64,000 nt of DNA from Nonomuraea sp. NEAU-A123 (GTDB taxonomy: Bacteria > Actinomycetota > Actinomycetes > Streptosporangiales > Streptosporangiaceae), in the NCBI RefSeq assembly GCF_018603905.1, contig NZ_JAHFZZ010000005.1, positions 1-64,000 on the forward strand, read 5' to 3'. Below the pieces are notes generated by a model that worked only from the letters and a program-made list of their open reading frames with translations, ran no database searches and was not told where the DNA came from. Below, in pieces: positions 9,445 through 18,401 of this stretch. The translations under genes were made by a program, and so were the position numbers. The stretch's first letter is position 1, and each line of letters begins with the position of its first letter.

Positions 9445-9867
9445 ATGGTCCAAGGTAGAAACGTTCACGATGAATCCCCCGGATCTCCGGGAGGTGACGT
9501 TTACGACTGGTATCAGCGCGGGGTGAAGCTTTTGAAAGAGGGCAGTCCGGCAGCGGCTGCCGCACTGCTCGAGCGCGCCGCGGCCGCGGAGCCCGATTCG
9601 CGCAGCATCAGAGAGGCGCTTGCGCGAGCGCAGTTCAATTCACGGCAGTACGCGGACGCTGCGGCGAGCTTCCGACAGATCGTCGACGCCAATCCGACGG
9701 AGGATTACGCGTATTTCGGGCTTGGGTTATCGCTGTGGCGGACGGGTGATGTTGAGGGTGCTCAGGAGCCTCTCGCGATCGCTGTGGCCATGCGGCCGGA
9801 GGAGCGGCACTACGTGTCCGCGCTGAAGAACGTACGCGCCACTCTGCGGGCCCGTCGTGAGATGTAG
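9445..9867 (+). CDS. Small TPR-repeat protein
   Basis: A 140-residue protein made mostly of tetratricopeptide-type helices. A WYQRGVKLLKEGSPAAAAAL helix-turn-helix is followed by AEPDSRSIREALARAQFNSR and by YAYFGLGLSLWRTGDVEGA, giving about three repeats. No signal peptide or membrane segment is visible. The ATG at 9445 is supported by GGAGG 8 nt upstream; an earlier in-frame ATG at 9427 lacks a good ribosome site. It probably acts as a protein-interaction adaptor; the partner cannot be told from the sequence. It is divergent from the DUF1015 gene. Confidence 0.85.
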   Translation: MVQGRNVHDESPGSPGGDVYDWYQRGVKLLKEGSPAAAAALLERAAAAEPDSRSIREALARAQFNSRQYADAAASFRQIVDANPTEDYAYFGLGLSLWRTGDVEGAQEPLAIAVAMRPEERHYVSALKNVRATLRARREM

Positions 9868-9889
9868 TGGATAGGTAGCTCCGGCGGCT

Positions 9890-10480
9890 TGGCGTGGAAC
9901 GCCGGTGCAGCAGGGGTCCGAGCGAAACTCCGGCGTTCGAGGGCGGGTCCGTGGGGACGAGTCGTTGAGTGGGCTCGGACATGTTCTCCGCGGCTCAGGC
10001 ATGGCCCGGGTGCGCAAGACCCCGCTCGCAGATCAGCCGGGCCGCGCCGCCGGCGGCCTGGTTGGCGGTCCGGAGGCAGACCGGGGTGTCTCAGGCGCGG
10101 GGTGGCGCTTCGATACGGCTTGGCTGTCCTGGGCGCGTTTTGGCGCTTCGCGGGCATGGCTCGGTGCTCTGGACGCGAGCTTGGTTCTCCGGGAACAGTC
10201 GCAGGGGATTCGAGCGAGGGTCCGGCGTTCAGGGGCTCAACCGGGCTGTCCTGGACGCGTTCTTGATGCTTCGCGGTCATGAGCCCGGTGCATTGGATGC
10301 GGGTTTGGGCTCCTGGGAGCAGCCCCGCGCTTGGGGGACGAGCTCGATGTCCTGCTGGAAGGGCTTGTGCTCGGGTATGACCCCGGTGTTCTGGATGCTG
10401 GTCTTGGGCCATGGGCGGCGTCCCGGTTCCCTGAGGCGGGCGCCAGACGGGGGTGAGTGGTCAGGTTGAGAGTGGTTCGA
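9890..10480. repeat. Degenerate ~122-bp tandem repeats in an intergenic region
   Basis: This gene-free stretch contains decayed copies of one unit. CTGTCCTGG recurs at 10124 and 10246 (period ~122), with aligned blocks such as GCTTCGCGG then CATG, CGGTGCTCTGGACGC / CGGTGCATTGGATGC / CGGTGTTCTGGATGC, and TTCTCCGGGAACAG / CTCCTGGGAGCAG. The third copy near 10371-10430 is partial. Frames open across it give no consistent protein, so I treat it as non-coding repeat sequence. Confidence 0.6.
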
Positions 10481-10554
10481 GCGTTTCGTGGGACTTTGCG
10501 ATTGATGCTGCGAAAGATCCATCTCGGAGGGGGTGCGTTTGAGATGGTGCGTGG

Positions 10555-11145
10555 TCAGTCCTTGGTGAGGACGATCGCGAGGCCGGAGAGTGCGTCGTTG
10601 ATCTTGTTGGCGTCGAAGCTCGCGGGGTTGAACTGGTCGGCTGATTCGAGGCCGAGCCATTCCAGGCGCTCCTGGTGCTCCTCGTGGGCGGGATCGGCGA
10701 GGATTTCGAGGAGGTATTCGTAGCCCCAGACGCCGCCGGAGTCCTCGGGTGGTCCTGCACGGCGTCCAGTAAGGCAGCGTGGGTAGGCCGTGCCGGGTTC
10801 CGGATCGGTGATGGCTTCGACCAGGATTTCGTGTTCCCAGTCGTCGCCGAAGTCGTAGGTGTAGCGGAGCCGGTCATTCGCATGGGGAGCGACATGGTCG
10901 AGTCGCCTGGAGGCTGCGCTGCGGATCTCCAGCTCGCGGTCGGTGACGCCGAAGCGGCCGGTTGCGGTGTCGAAGACCCACATGTGGTAGTTCTCCCAGC
11001 CGAAGGACGCTTGGATGACGTCGTGGAGGTGCCGCAGAGTACTGTCCGAGGCGACCTCCAGACGGCGCCAGACCAGTGGTCGGGAACCGCGCAAGGTGAC
11101 CTTGATCTTGTGAATTGTCTGCTTCGCGCTGGGGGTGTTCGTCAC
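10555..11145 (-). CDS. Plasmid pRiA4b ORF-3-like family protein
   Basis: A 196-residue protein with the hallmarks of the pRiA4b ORF-3 family: the start KVTLRGSRPLVWRRLEV, the block LHDVIQASFGWENYHMWVF, then YTYDFGDDWEHEI and a C-terminal GPPEDSGGVWGYEYLLE. The function of the family is unknown. I chose the GTG at 11145 because it begins just before the domain and gives the usual family length; the ATG at 11256 would add 37 residues of low-complexity Asn/Pro/Thr sequence. No strong Shine-Dalgarno supports either choice. Confidence 0.8.
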   Translation of the reverse strand: MTNTPSAKQTIHKIKVTLRGSRPLVWRRLEVASDSTLRHLHDVIQASFGWENYHMWVFDTATGRFGVTDRELEIRSAASRRLDHVAPHANDRLRYTYDFGDDWEHEILVEAITDPEPGTAYPRCLTGRRAGPPEDSGGVWGYEYLLEILADPAHEEHQERLEWLGLESADQFNPASFDANKINDALSGLAIVLTKD

Positions 11146-11436
11146 AGCGTTATTCTGCCGCTTCGTTGGGTTCGGTGTGGGCGGTGAGCTTAACTTGTCG
11201 GCTTGTGGGCGGCTCTGATTTGGCGTATTTGGCGTATTTAGCGCGTTGAGTCGCATAGGGCACAAGTGCTGGCGCTCGTGATTTGGCTGTTGTTGTTGTG
11301 ATCGCAACCGGAGCGCGCATTGTTGTTGGCCGGTAGTGATGTGAGCTGAGTGACGAAAGTGGCTGTCGGTGAGTGGTTGCGCTCCATCGACTGGCGCATA
11401 TTGTCCGTGCCGCCCCAGCCTTCCTCGGCCTCCGAC

Positions 11437-11630
11437 GCGTGCCCCGAGGCGTGCTGCGACGCGTGTCTTGTCGGCTGGATTGAGCGTGTCGGGGTCGACG
11501 TGCCCCGATGTGTGCGCGGGCGCGTGCTGCGACGCGTGCCCTGAAGCGTGCCGCGACGCGTGCCTCATCGGCCGGATAGAGGGCGTCGGGGTCGACGTGC
11601 CCCGATGCGTGCGCGGGCGCGTGCTCCAAT
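11437..11630. repeat. Two-copy 97-bp tandem repeat
   Basis: Units 11437-11533 and 11534-11630 align without gaps and share most bases, including the identical block TCGGGGTCGACGTGCCCCGA. The period of 97 is not a multiple of three, which argues against coding. A shorter direct repeat, GGCGTATTT twice, lies nearby at about 11222-11239. The rest of the 11146-11781 interval holds no supported gene. Confidence 0.8.
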
Positions 11631-11781
11631 GCGTGCGCCGACGGTTGGGGTTGGCGAATGGGGCGGTGCGTTTCGCGAGGTTGAGGGGGAATGTGTGGAT
11701 ATGGTCAGCCTTTCGCCAGATGGGTACGAGGCCGACGCTAAAGTCGCACGCGGCGTGAGAAGTCAAACGGGAAGAGGCGCA

Positions 11782-12753
11782 GTGCTGATCGACGGCTATG
11801 ACACCCTGCTGCTCGACCTCGACGGGGTCGTCTATCTGGGCCACCACGCGGTGCCCCATGCGGTCGAGTCGCTGGAGGAGGCGCGGGGCAGGGATGTGCG
11901 GCTGGCGTACGTCACCAACAACGCCTCACGAACCCCCGCCGCGACCGCCGCGCATCTGCGCGAGCTTGGAGTCCCCGCCAAGGGCGAAGATGTCGTGACC
12001 TCGGCGCAGGCCGCCGCCCGGCTGGTCGCCGAACGGGTGCCGCCGGGCTCCAACGTGCTCGTGGTCGGGGGTTCCGGGCTGCGGCTGGCCATACGGGATC
12101 AAGGGCTCAGGCCCGTGACCACCGCGGATGACGCGCCGGTCGCCGTTGTGCAGGGGATCGCGCCCGGTCTCTCGTACGGCCTGCTGGCGGAAGGCGCGCT
12201 GGCGGTGCGGCATGGCGCGTTGTTCGTCGCTGCCAATAGGGACAGTACGTTGCCGACGCGGCGGGGTGAGCTGCCGGGAAACGGGGCGATGGTCCGGGTG
12301 ATCGCCACCGCGACCGGGGTGGAGCCGGTGTTCGCGGGCAAGCCCGATCCGCCGTTGCATCGGGAGTCGGTGCTCCGTACCGGGGCGAAGCGGCCGCTCG
12401 TGGTGGGTGACCGGCTCGACACCGACATTGAGGGCGCGGTCAACGCGGGCGTCGACGGGTTGCTGGTGCTCACCGGGGTGGCCACGCCGCTCGACGTGCT
12501 CACGGCCTCCCCACGGCAGCGGCCGACGTACGTGGCCGAGGATCTGTCCGCGCTGCTGCAGCCCTATCCGGAGGTACGGCAAGGCGCCTGCGGAGGTTGG
12601 CGGGCACGGTGGGTCGACGGGGTGCTCACCCTCGAGGGTGAGGGCAGCCGCATCGACGGGCTGAGGGCGGCCTGCGACGCCGCCTGGACGCACGCGGGCG
12701 AGGGCCAGGCCGAGGAGGACGCCGTCAAACCGGTACTGGACCAGATCGGCTGA
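11782..12753 (+). CDS. HAD-superfamily hydrolase, NagD/PGP-like sugar phosphatase
   Basis: A 323-residue HAD phosphatase of the NagD/phosphoglycolate phosphatase-like type. Motif I is LLLDLDGVVYLG with catalytic Asp12 and Asp14. AYVTNNASR is motif II, FAGKPDPPLH carries the motif III Lys, and VVGDRLDTDIEGAVNAGVDG is motif IV. The GTG at 11782 (AGAGG upstream) gives a start close to motif I, as in homologues. The ATG at 11701, with GAGGGGGA upstream, is a reasonable alternative adding 27 residues. A C-terminal tail of ~70 residues follows the core. Substrate not determined. It lies upstream of the tlyA-nadK-recN block, as in other actinomycetes. Confidence 0.88.
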   Translation: MLIDGYDTLLLDLDGVVYLGHHAVPHAVESLEEARGRDVRLAYVTNNASRTPAATAAHLRELGVPAKGEDVVTSAQAAARLVAERVPPGSNVLVVGGSGLRLAIRDQGLRPVTTADDAPVAVVQGIAPGLSYGLLAEGALAVRHGALFVAANRDSTLPTRRGELPGNGAMVRVIATATGVEPVFAGKPDPPLHRESVLRTGAKRPLVVGDRLDTDIEGAVNAGVDGLLVLTGVATPLDVLTASPRQRPTYVAEDLSALLQPYPEVRQGACGGWRARWVDGVLTLEGEGSRIDGLRAACDAAWTHAGEGQAEEDAVKPVLDQIG

Positions 12754-12783
12754 CCGGCCGCGCCAGGCAGCTCGGACCGGCTG

Positions 12784-12890
12784 ACCGGACATGTCGCGGG
12801 GCCAGATGGGTGGTCGCGGCGGAGGCGGCGATCGGCTGGCTGGCCGTGTCAGGGAGGTCGGTTCGGTTGATGGGACGTGTCGCGGGGCTA
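12784..12890. repeat. Short degenerate direct repeat
   Basis: GACATGTCGCGGGGCC at 12788 and GACGTGTCGCGGGGCT at 12874 share 14 of 16 bases with an ~86-bp period. They lie in the short non-coding gap after the HAD gene, which has no other supported feature. Confidence 0.45.
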
Positions 12891-13009
12891 AGGCGCGCGA
12901 GCGGACGCGTCGGCGGAAGGTGGCTCGCGCGGAATGCTCCGTGCGAGGGTCGACGGTCGCCGCGCGTCTGGCTCGGTTGGTCGGTCTCGATGGTGGGGCG
13001 AGGGGAGGG

Positions 13010-13357
13010 TCAGAGTAGGCGGCGTAGGCGCAACAGGTCGCCGAAGCTGGCGTCGATGCGTACCCGGCCGCCGAGCAGTGCGCGTGCCAGGTCGAGTTCC
13101 CCGTCGACCAGCGCGATCAGGTCGTCGCTGACGATCGTCAGCTTGACGTCGGCCGACTTGCCGTTCGAGGGCGGGTCTTCCGCGAACGGGTCCAGCCCCT
13201 CAGGATGCAGGCGGCCGTAGAAGATCACGTCGAGGTCGGAGACCCGGCAGCTCACCGTACGTTCGACCACGTGCTTGGCCCGGTCCTCCTCGCCGATCTC
13301 GTCGAAATGGGCGACGAGCTTGGCCAGTGCCGTCCGGCACTCCTCGACGCTTGCCAT
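13010..13357 (-). CDS. SCP2 sterol-binding-like domain protein
   Basis: A 115-residue single-domain protein. Its central part, VSCRVSDLDVIFYGRL then VKLTIVSDDLIALVDGELD and a C-terminal RVRIDASFGDLLRLRRLL, matches the SCP-2 sterol-transfer-like proteins found next to tlyA in actinomycetes. The expected role is binding of a hydrophobic ligand; the ligand is unknown. The ATG at 13357 is preceded by AAAGGAT at 8 nt spacing, so I prefer it to the longer frame starting at 13444. It is transcribed away from tlyA, with a ~125-bp divergent promoter region. Confidence 0.72.
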   Translation of the reverse strand: MASVEECRTALAKLVAHFDEIGEEDRAKHVVERTVSCRVSDLDVIFYGRLHPEGLDPFAEDPPSNGKSADVKLTIVSDDLIALVDGELDLARALLGGRVRIDASFGDLLRLRRLL

Positions 13358-13481
13358 GGTGGGATCCTTTCTTCCATTCCGGACGGTAGCGTTCCACATC
13401 AGTGGCACCCCGTGTGAACCTTCAACGTGTGACATGCCTGCCAAGGTGCCGGGTGCTCGCGTGAGGCGTTACGGTCGTGTC

Positions 13482-13652
13482 ATGAGTGAGCTTCCGGAGG
13501 AGACCGGCGACGAGCGGGTCGACGCGGTCCTCGCCGGTCTCGGCGACCTGGCCGGGCGGCCGGTGGGAGAGCACGTCACGGTGTTCGACCAGGCGTTCTC
13601 CGGGCTCGAGGCCGCGCTGGGGAGCGTGGACGGCCAGATGGGCGACCAGTGA
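13482..13652 (+). CDS. Small hypothetical protein upstream of tlyA
   Basis: A 56-residue acidic protein, beginning MSELPEETGDERVDAVLAGL and ending in DGQMGDQ. Its stop overlaps the GTG of tlyA by 4 bp (GTGA), which indicates translational coupling and supports it as a real gene. A small protein at this position is common in actinobacterial tlyA operons. It has no transmembrane segment or recognisable motif. It is probably helical; function unknown. No strong ribosome site precedes the ATG. Confidence 0.72.
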   Translation: MSELPEETGDERVDAVLAGLGDLAGRPVGEHVTVFDQAFSGLEAALGSVDGQMGDQ

Positions 13653-14461
13653 GCCGACGTATCCGGCTGGACAGCGAGCTGGTACGGCGCGGCCTGGCGA
13701 GGTCGCGGGAGCAGGCGGGCCAGCTCATCGAGGCCGGCCGGGTCACGGTCGGCGGGCGGCGGGCGGGCAAGGCGGCGACCCAGGTCGACACCGCCTCGGC
13801 CATCGTGGTGGCTGAGTCCGCGGACGGCCCCGACTATGTCTCGCGCGGCGCGCACAAGCTGCTCGGCGCGATCGAGGCGTTCGGCGCGCTGGAGATCCGG
13901 GGGCGCCGGTGCCTCGACGCGGGCGCGTCCACGGGCGGGTTCACCGATGTGCTGCTGCGCCACGGCGCCGAACGCGTGCTCGCCGTCGACGTGGGTTACG
14001 GACAGCTCGCCTGGTCGTTGCGGACCGACGACCGGGTGACGGTGATGGAGCGCGTCAACGTACGTGATCTGACCCCGGAGATGGTCGGCGAGCCACCTTC
14101 GCTGATCGTCGGCGATCTGTCGTTCATCTCGCTGCGGCTCGTGCTGCCCGCGCTGGCCTCGGTGGCCGCGCCTCAGGCGGACTTCGTGCTGCTGGTCAAG
14201 CCGCAGTTCGAGGTGGGCAAGGATTTGGTGGGTGCCGGTGGAGTGGTGCGCGATCCGGTGTTGCGGGCGGGCGCGGTGCGCGCGGCCGCGGCCAAGGCGC
14301 GTGAGCTGGGTCTGGCGGTACGCGGCGTGACCGCGAGCCCGCTGCCCGGTCCGTCAGGAAATGTGGAGTATCTGCTCTGGCTGGGCAAGGGGGAGGGCGA
14401 GCCGCCGGTCGCCGACCTCGACGCCGAGATAGAGCGGGCCGTCGCGGAAGGGCCGCAATGA
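13649..14461 (+). CDS. tlyA: TlyA: 16S/23S rRNA (cytidine-2'-O)-methyltransferase
   Basis: A 270-residue two-domain enzyme that 2'-O-methylates cytidines of 16S and 23S rRNA; in mycobacteria these methylations determine capreomycin/viomycin sensitivity. Residues ~1-60 are an S4 RNA-binding domain (RLDSELVRRGLARSREQAGQ). The rest is an FtsJ-like Rossmann methyltransferase with the SAM motif DAGASTGGFTD, then VGDLSFISLR and LVKPQFE, which hold residues of the K-D-K-E catalytic set. The start overlaps the upstream small gene by 4 bp, and its stop overlaps the nadK ATG by 4 bp, so it is the middle of an operon. Confidence 0.93.
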   Translation: MSRRIRLDSELVRRGLARSREQAGQLIEAGRVTVGGRRAGKAATQVDTASAIVVAESADGPDYVSRGAHKLLGAIEAFGALEIRGRRCLDAGASTGGFTDVLLRHGAERVLAVDVGYGQLAWSLRTDDRVTVMERVNVRDLTPEMVGEPPSLIVGDLSFISLRLVLPALASVAAPQADFVLLVKPQFEVGKDLVGAGGVVRDPVLRAGAVRAAAAKARELGLAVRGVTASPLPGPSGNVEYLLWLGKGEGEPPVADLDAEIERAVAEGPQ

Positions 14462-15357
14462 ACCGAACGGTGCTGGTCACCGCGCACACCGGGCGGGAGG
14501 CCGCGGTCGACAGCGCCCGTCTGGTCATCGACCGCCTCGTCGCCGCCGGGATCCAGGTCAGGGTGCTCGATGTGGAGGCCGGTGACATCGGCTGTCACGG
14601 CATCGACGTGGTGCCCTGTGATCCCCTGGCCGCCAAGGACGCCGAGATGTTGATCGTGCTCGGCGGCGACGGCTCGCTGCTGCGTTCGGCCGATCTCGCC
14701 AGGCCCACCGGCACGCCGCTGCTCGGCGTCAACCTCGGGCACGTCGGCTTCCTGGCCGAAGCCGAGGTCGCCGATCTGAAGTCGGCGGTCGACAGCGTGG
14801 TCGAGGGCCGCTACGACGTCGAGGAACGCATGACGATCGACGTGCTGGCCAGGCAGAACGGCCAGGTGCTCGCCGACACGTGGGCGCTCAACGAGGCCAG
14901 CGTGGAGAAGGGCGAGCGCATGCTGGAGGTGGTCGCCGAGATCGACGGGCGGCCGCTGTCCCGCTGGGGCTGCGACGGTGTGATCTGCGCGACCCCGACC
15001 GGCTCGACCGCCTACGCCTTCTCTGCGGGCGGTCCCGTCGTGTGGCCGGAGGTCGAGGCGCTGCTCATGGTGCCGATCAGCGCGCACGCGCTGTTCGCCA
15101 GGCCGCTCGTGGTCTCGCCGCGCTCGACGCTGGCCGTCGAGATCCTGCCCGAGACACCGGGCGGGGTGCTCTGGTGCGACGGCCGGCGCCGCTTCGACCT
15201 GCCGTCCGGAAGCCGGGTGGAGGTACGCCGCGGCTCCGAGCCGGTACGGCTGGCCCGGCTGCACGGCGTGGAGAGCACCGGCGCCCCCTTCACCGACAGG
15301 TTGGTCGCCAAGTTTGAGCTACCCGTTCAGGGCTGGCGCGGACGGGTGCGTCCCTGA
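14458..15357 (+). CDS. nadK: NAD kinase
   Basis: A 299-residue ATP/polyphosphate-NAD kinase that makes NADP from NAD. The GGDGSLLR motif, with the catalytic Asp, is at residues 69-76. The NE-containing segment WALNEASVEKG and the glycine-rich TPTGSTAYAFSAGGP loop follow, both diagnostic for the family. Length is typical. The ATG overlaps the tlyA stop (ATGA). The conserved order tlyA-nadK-recN supports the call. Confidence 0.95.
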   Translation: MNRTVLVTAHTGREAAVDSARLVIDRLVAAGIQVRVLDVEAGDIGCHGIDVVPCDPLAAKDAEMLIVLGGDGSLLRSADLARPTGTPLLGVNLGHVGFLAEAEVADLKSAVDSVVEGRYDVEERMTIDVLARQNGQVLADTWALNEASVEKGERMLEVVAEIDGRPLSRWGCDGVICATPTGSTAYAFSAGGPVVWPEVEALLMVPISAHALFARPLVVSPRSTLAVEILPETPGGVLWCDGRRRFDLPSGSRVEVRRGSEPVRLARLHGVESTGAPFTDRLVAKFELPVQGWRGRVRP

Positions 15358-15421
15358 CTCAATTACAGGTGCAGCGCGTACAGTTAGATCGCACAAGCGT
15401 TCGGAGCGACGGGAGTGGGCA

Positions 15422-17131
15422 GTGCGACCAAGGGTCGAGGAGGTCCGCATCCAGGGGCTTGGCGTCATCGATGAGGCTGTTTTGGAGCTTTCGCCAGGCT
15501 TCAACGTGGTCACCGGCGAGACCGGTGCCGGCAAGACGATGGTCGTCACCGGGCTTGGATTGCTGTTCGGCGGCCGGGCCGACCCTTCCCGTATCCGGCC
15601 GGGCGCCGACAAGGCCACCATCGAGGGCACGCTGGTCATCGAGCCCGGCGGCCGCGTCTCCCAGCAGGTCGAGGACATCGGCGGCGAGATCGAGGACGGC
15701 GAGCTCATCATCTCGCGCACCGTCTCGGCCGAGGGCCGGTCGCGGGCCTGGCTCGGCGGCCGCACGGTGCCCGTCGGCACGCTGACCTACCTGGCCGACG
15801 ACCTGGTCGCCGTCCACGGGCAGATGGACCAGCAGCGCCTCCTGCAGCCGGCCAGGCAGCGGGCCTCGCTCGACCGCTACGCCGGTGACGATCTGGTCAA
15901 GCCGCTGCGCGCCTACACCCAGGCGTACAAACGGCACAAGCAGGTGGGGGCGCTGCTCGACGAGCTCACCACCCGGGCGCGCGAGCGCACTCAGGAGGCC
16001 GACCGGCTGCGGTTCGGCCTGGAGGAGATCGAGAAGGTCGAGCCGAAGGCCGGTGAGGACATCGAGCTGCGCGGCGAGGAGGAGCGGCTCTCGCACGCCG
16101 ACGCGCTGCGCGGTGCCGCGACGACCGCGCACACGGCGCTGCTCGGCGACCCGATGGAGTCCTCGAGCGGCACGCACGACGTGATCTCCCTGCTGGGCGA
16201 GGCCCGCACGGCCGTCGAGGCGGTGCGCGACTACGACACGCAGCTCGCCGGGGTGGCCGACCGGTTGGCCGAGGCGGGTTACCTCATCTCCGACGTTGCC
16301 ACCGACCTGGCCGCGTACGCCGAGTCGATCGAGGCCGACCCGGCGCGGCTCGCGGCCGTGCAGGACCGCCGGGCGCTGCTGTCCGGGCTGATCCGGAAAT
16401 ATGCCGAAGACAGCGCAGGTGTCCTGCGGTGGGCCCAGGAGGCGTCCGCCCGGCTGGTCGAGCTGGAAGGCGATGACGAACGGATCGACGAGCTGACCCG
16501 CGAGCACGACGAGCTGACCGCCCGGCTCACCGAGCTGGCCGCGGAGCTGACCCGGGTGCGTGAGGGCGCCGCCGAGCGGTTCGGTCAGGCCGTCACCGAC
16601 GAGCTGACCGCGCTGGCCATGCCGCACGCCAGGGTCATCGTCCAGCTCACCCAGGTCGCCGACTTCGGCCCCGAAGGCGTCGACGAGGTGGAGCTGCGGA
16701 TGGCCGCCCACCCCGCCGCGCCGCCGCTCCCGCTGAACAAGGGCGCCTCCGGCGGCGAGCTGAGCCGCGTCATGCTCGCGATCGAGGTGGTGTTCGCGGG
16801 CGCCGACCCGGTGCCGACGTTCGTGTTCGACGAGGTCGACGCGGGTGTGGGCGGCAAGGCCGCGGTCGAGATCGGGCGCCGCCTCGCCAGGCTGGCACGT
16901 ACCGCCCAGGTCATCGTCGTCACCCACCTGCCGCAGGTGGCCGCGTTCGCCGACCAGCATCTGGTGGTCGAGAAGGCCAGCGACGGCAGCGTCGTGCGCA
17001 GCGGTGTCCTCGCCCTCAACCATGAAGGCCGCGTCCGCGAACTGTCGCGCATGCTGGCCGGGTTGGAGGACTCTGAGCTGGGCAGAGCCCATGCCGAAGA
17101 GCTACTCGGGCTGGCGGCCGCCGATCGGTGA
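15422..17131 (+). CDS. recN: DNA repair protein RecN
   Basis: A 569-residue SMC-like ATPase acting in double-strand break repair. Walker A GETGAGKT is at about residues 32-39. The centre is coiled coil. The ABC signature GASGGELSRVMLAIE and the Walker B FVFDEVDAGVGG lie near the C-terminus, followed by VVTHLPQVAA. The GTG at 15422 has GGGAG 7 nt upstream and places the ATPase domain directly at the N-terminus; the longer frame from 15314 overlaps nadK and lacks support. I see no GAAC-N4-GTTC LexA box in the short gap upstream. Confidence 0.95.
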   Translation: MRPRVEEVRIQGLGVIDEAVLELSPGFNVVTGETGAGKTMVVTGLGLLFGGRADPSRIRPGADKATIEGTLVIEPGGRVSQQVEDIGGEIEDGELIISRTVSAEGRSRAWLGGRTVPVGTLTYLADDLVAVHGQMDQQRLLQPARQRASLDRYAGDDLVKPLRAYTQAYKRHKQVGALLDELTTRARERTQEADRLRFGLEEIEKVEPKAGEDIELRGEEERLSHADALRGAATTAHTALLGDPMESSSGTHDVISLLGEARTAVEAVRDYDTQLAGVADRLAEAGYLISDVATDLAAYAESIEADPARLAAVQDRRALLSGLIRKYAEDSAGVLRWAQEASARLVELEGDDERIDELTREHDELTARLTELAAELTRVREGAAERFGQAVTDELTALAMPHARVIVQLTQVADFGPEGVDEVELRMAAHPAAPPLPLNKGASGGELSRVMLAIEVVFAGADPVPTFVFDEVDAGVGGKAAVEIGRRLARLARTAQVIVVTHLPQVAAFADQHLVVEKASDGSVVRSGVLALNHEGRVRELSRMLAGLEDSELGRAHAEELLGLAAADR

Positions 17132-17204
17132 TCCTGAGTGACATAGCGGACACGCCGCGCAGTGCGTGGCCCCTGCGCTGCTTCACTCTGGCAGGATGGT
17201 CTTG

Positions 17205-18401
17205 ATGAAGGTACCGGGGAGCAGGATGCCGGGCCTCCGCGCTAGGAAGGTCGCAGACCTTCCCGGTGTCACGGCAGTGGCGAGAGTCGATCGGCGGACG
17301 AAGAGGCTGACCAAGCGCCTCCAGCCCGGTGAAATAGCGATCATCGATCACGTGGACGTGGACCGGGTCAGCGGGGAGGCTCTTGTCGCGTGCGGGGTGT
17401 CGGCGGTGGTCAATGTCGCCGCCGGCATCAGTGGCCGCTACCCCAACCTCGGTCCGCAGATCATCATCGAGTCCGGGGTGCCGTTCGTCGACAACGCCAC
17501 CCAGGACCTGTTCGAGCGGGTCAAGGACGGTGACGTCGTACGGCTCCACGAAGGGGTCGTCTACCTCGACGGCGATGTGGTCGGCAAGGGCGAGGAGCAG
17601 ACCCCCGAGGCGGTCGACGCCGCCATGGCCGAGGCCCGTGCCGGACTCGCGGTGCAGATCGAGGCTTTCGCCGTCAACACGATGGAGTACGTTCGGGGCG
17701 AGGGCAAGCTTCTCATCGACGGAGTCGGCGTGCCGGACATCCGCACCCCCATGGAGGGCAGGCATGTCCTCATCGTGGTGCGCGGCTACCACTACAAAGA
17801 CGACATCGCCACCCTGCGCCCGTACATCAGGGAATACCGCCCCGTGCTCGTCGGGGTCGACGGCGGCGCCGATGCGCTGCTGGAGGCCGGTTACCTGCCC
17901 GACGTGATCGTCGGCGACTTCGACTCGGTCTCCACCAAGGCGCTGAGCTGCGGTGCCGAGCTCGTCGTGCACGCCTACCGCGACGGCCGGGCGCCCGGCC
18001 TCGAACGGGTCCACCAGCTCGGCCGCGAAGCGGTGATCTTCCCGTCCACCGGCACCAGTGAGGACATCGCGATGCTGCTGGCCGACGACAAGGGCGCCGA
18101 GCTGATCGTGGCGGTCGGCACCCACGGCACGCTGGAGGAGTTCCTCGACAAGGGACGCTCCGGGATGGCCAGCACCTTCCTCACCCGGCTGCGGGTCGGG
18201 AGCAAGCTCATCGACGCCAAGGGCGTGAGCAGGCTCTACCGCAGCCGCATCTCGACGCCGCAGCTGCTGCTGCTCGTGATCACCGCGTTGATCACGATGG
18301 GCGTCGCGCTCTTCCTGTCACCGATCGGCCAGACCTGGCTGAACGGTGTGCAGGACTTCTGGAACGCCTTCATCTTCTGGCTGGTCGGACTCTTCTCGTG
18401 A
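17205..18401 (+). CDS. steA: SteA-like cell-separation protein
   Basis: A 398-residue protein. The N-terminal ~180 residues (start of the domain: DLPGVTAVARVDRRTKRLTK) are specific to the family. The middle resembles a thiamin pyrophosphokinase-type fold with VGVDGGADALLEAGYLPDV and VGDFDSV. The C-terminus has one or two hydrophobic helices, LLLLVITALITMGVALFL and FWNAFIFWLVGLF. In Corynebacterium glutamicum SteA with SteB is required for cell separation after division. Start chosen at ATG 17205 with AGG 9 nt upstream; ATG 17196 and GTG 17166 are alternatives. The stop overlaps the next gene by 4 bp. Confidence 0.85.
   Translation: MKVPGSRMPGLRARKVADLPGVTAVARVDRRTKRLTKRLQPGEIAIIDHVDVDRVSGEALVACGVSAVVNVAAGISGRYPNLGPQIIIESGVPFVDNATQDLFERVKDGDVVRLHEGVVYLDGDVVGKGEEQTPEAVDAAMAEARAGLAVQIEAFAVNTMEYVRGEGKLLIDGVGVPDIRTPMEGRHVLIVVRGYHYKDDIATLRPYIREYRPVLVGVDGGADALLEAGYLPDVIVGDFDSVSTKALSCGAELVVHAYRDGRAPGLERVHQLGREAVIFPSTGTSEDIAMLLADDKGAELIVAVGTHGTLEEFLDKGRSGMASTFLTRLRVGSKLIDAKGVSRLYRSRISTPQLLLLVITALITMGVALFLSPIGQTWLNGVQDFWNAFIFWLVGLFS

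Noticed and set aside
9969..10469. 166-codon plus-strand frame in the repeat region after the small TPR gene
   Set aside because: Its translation only mirrors the degenerate DNA repeat, whose period is not a multiple of three; there is no ribosome site or family motif.
15358..15421. LexA/SOS box upstream of recN
   Set aside because: I looked for GAAC-N4-GTTC in the gap and did not find it; the same holds for the gap upstream of uvrA.
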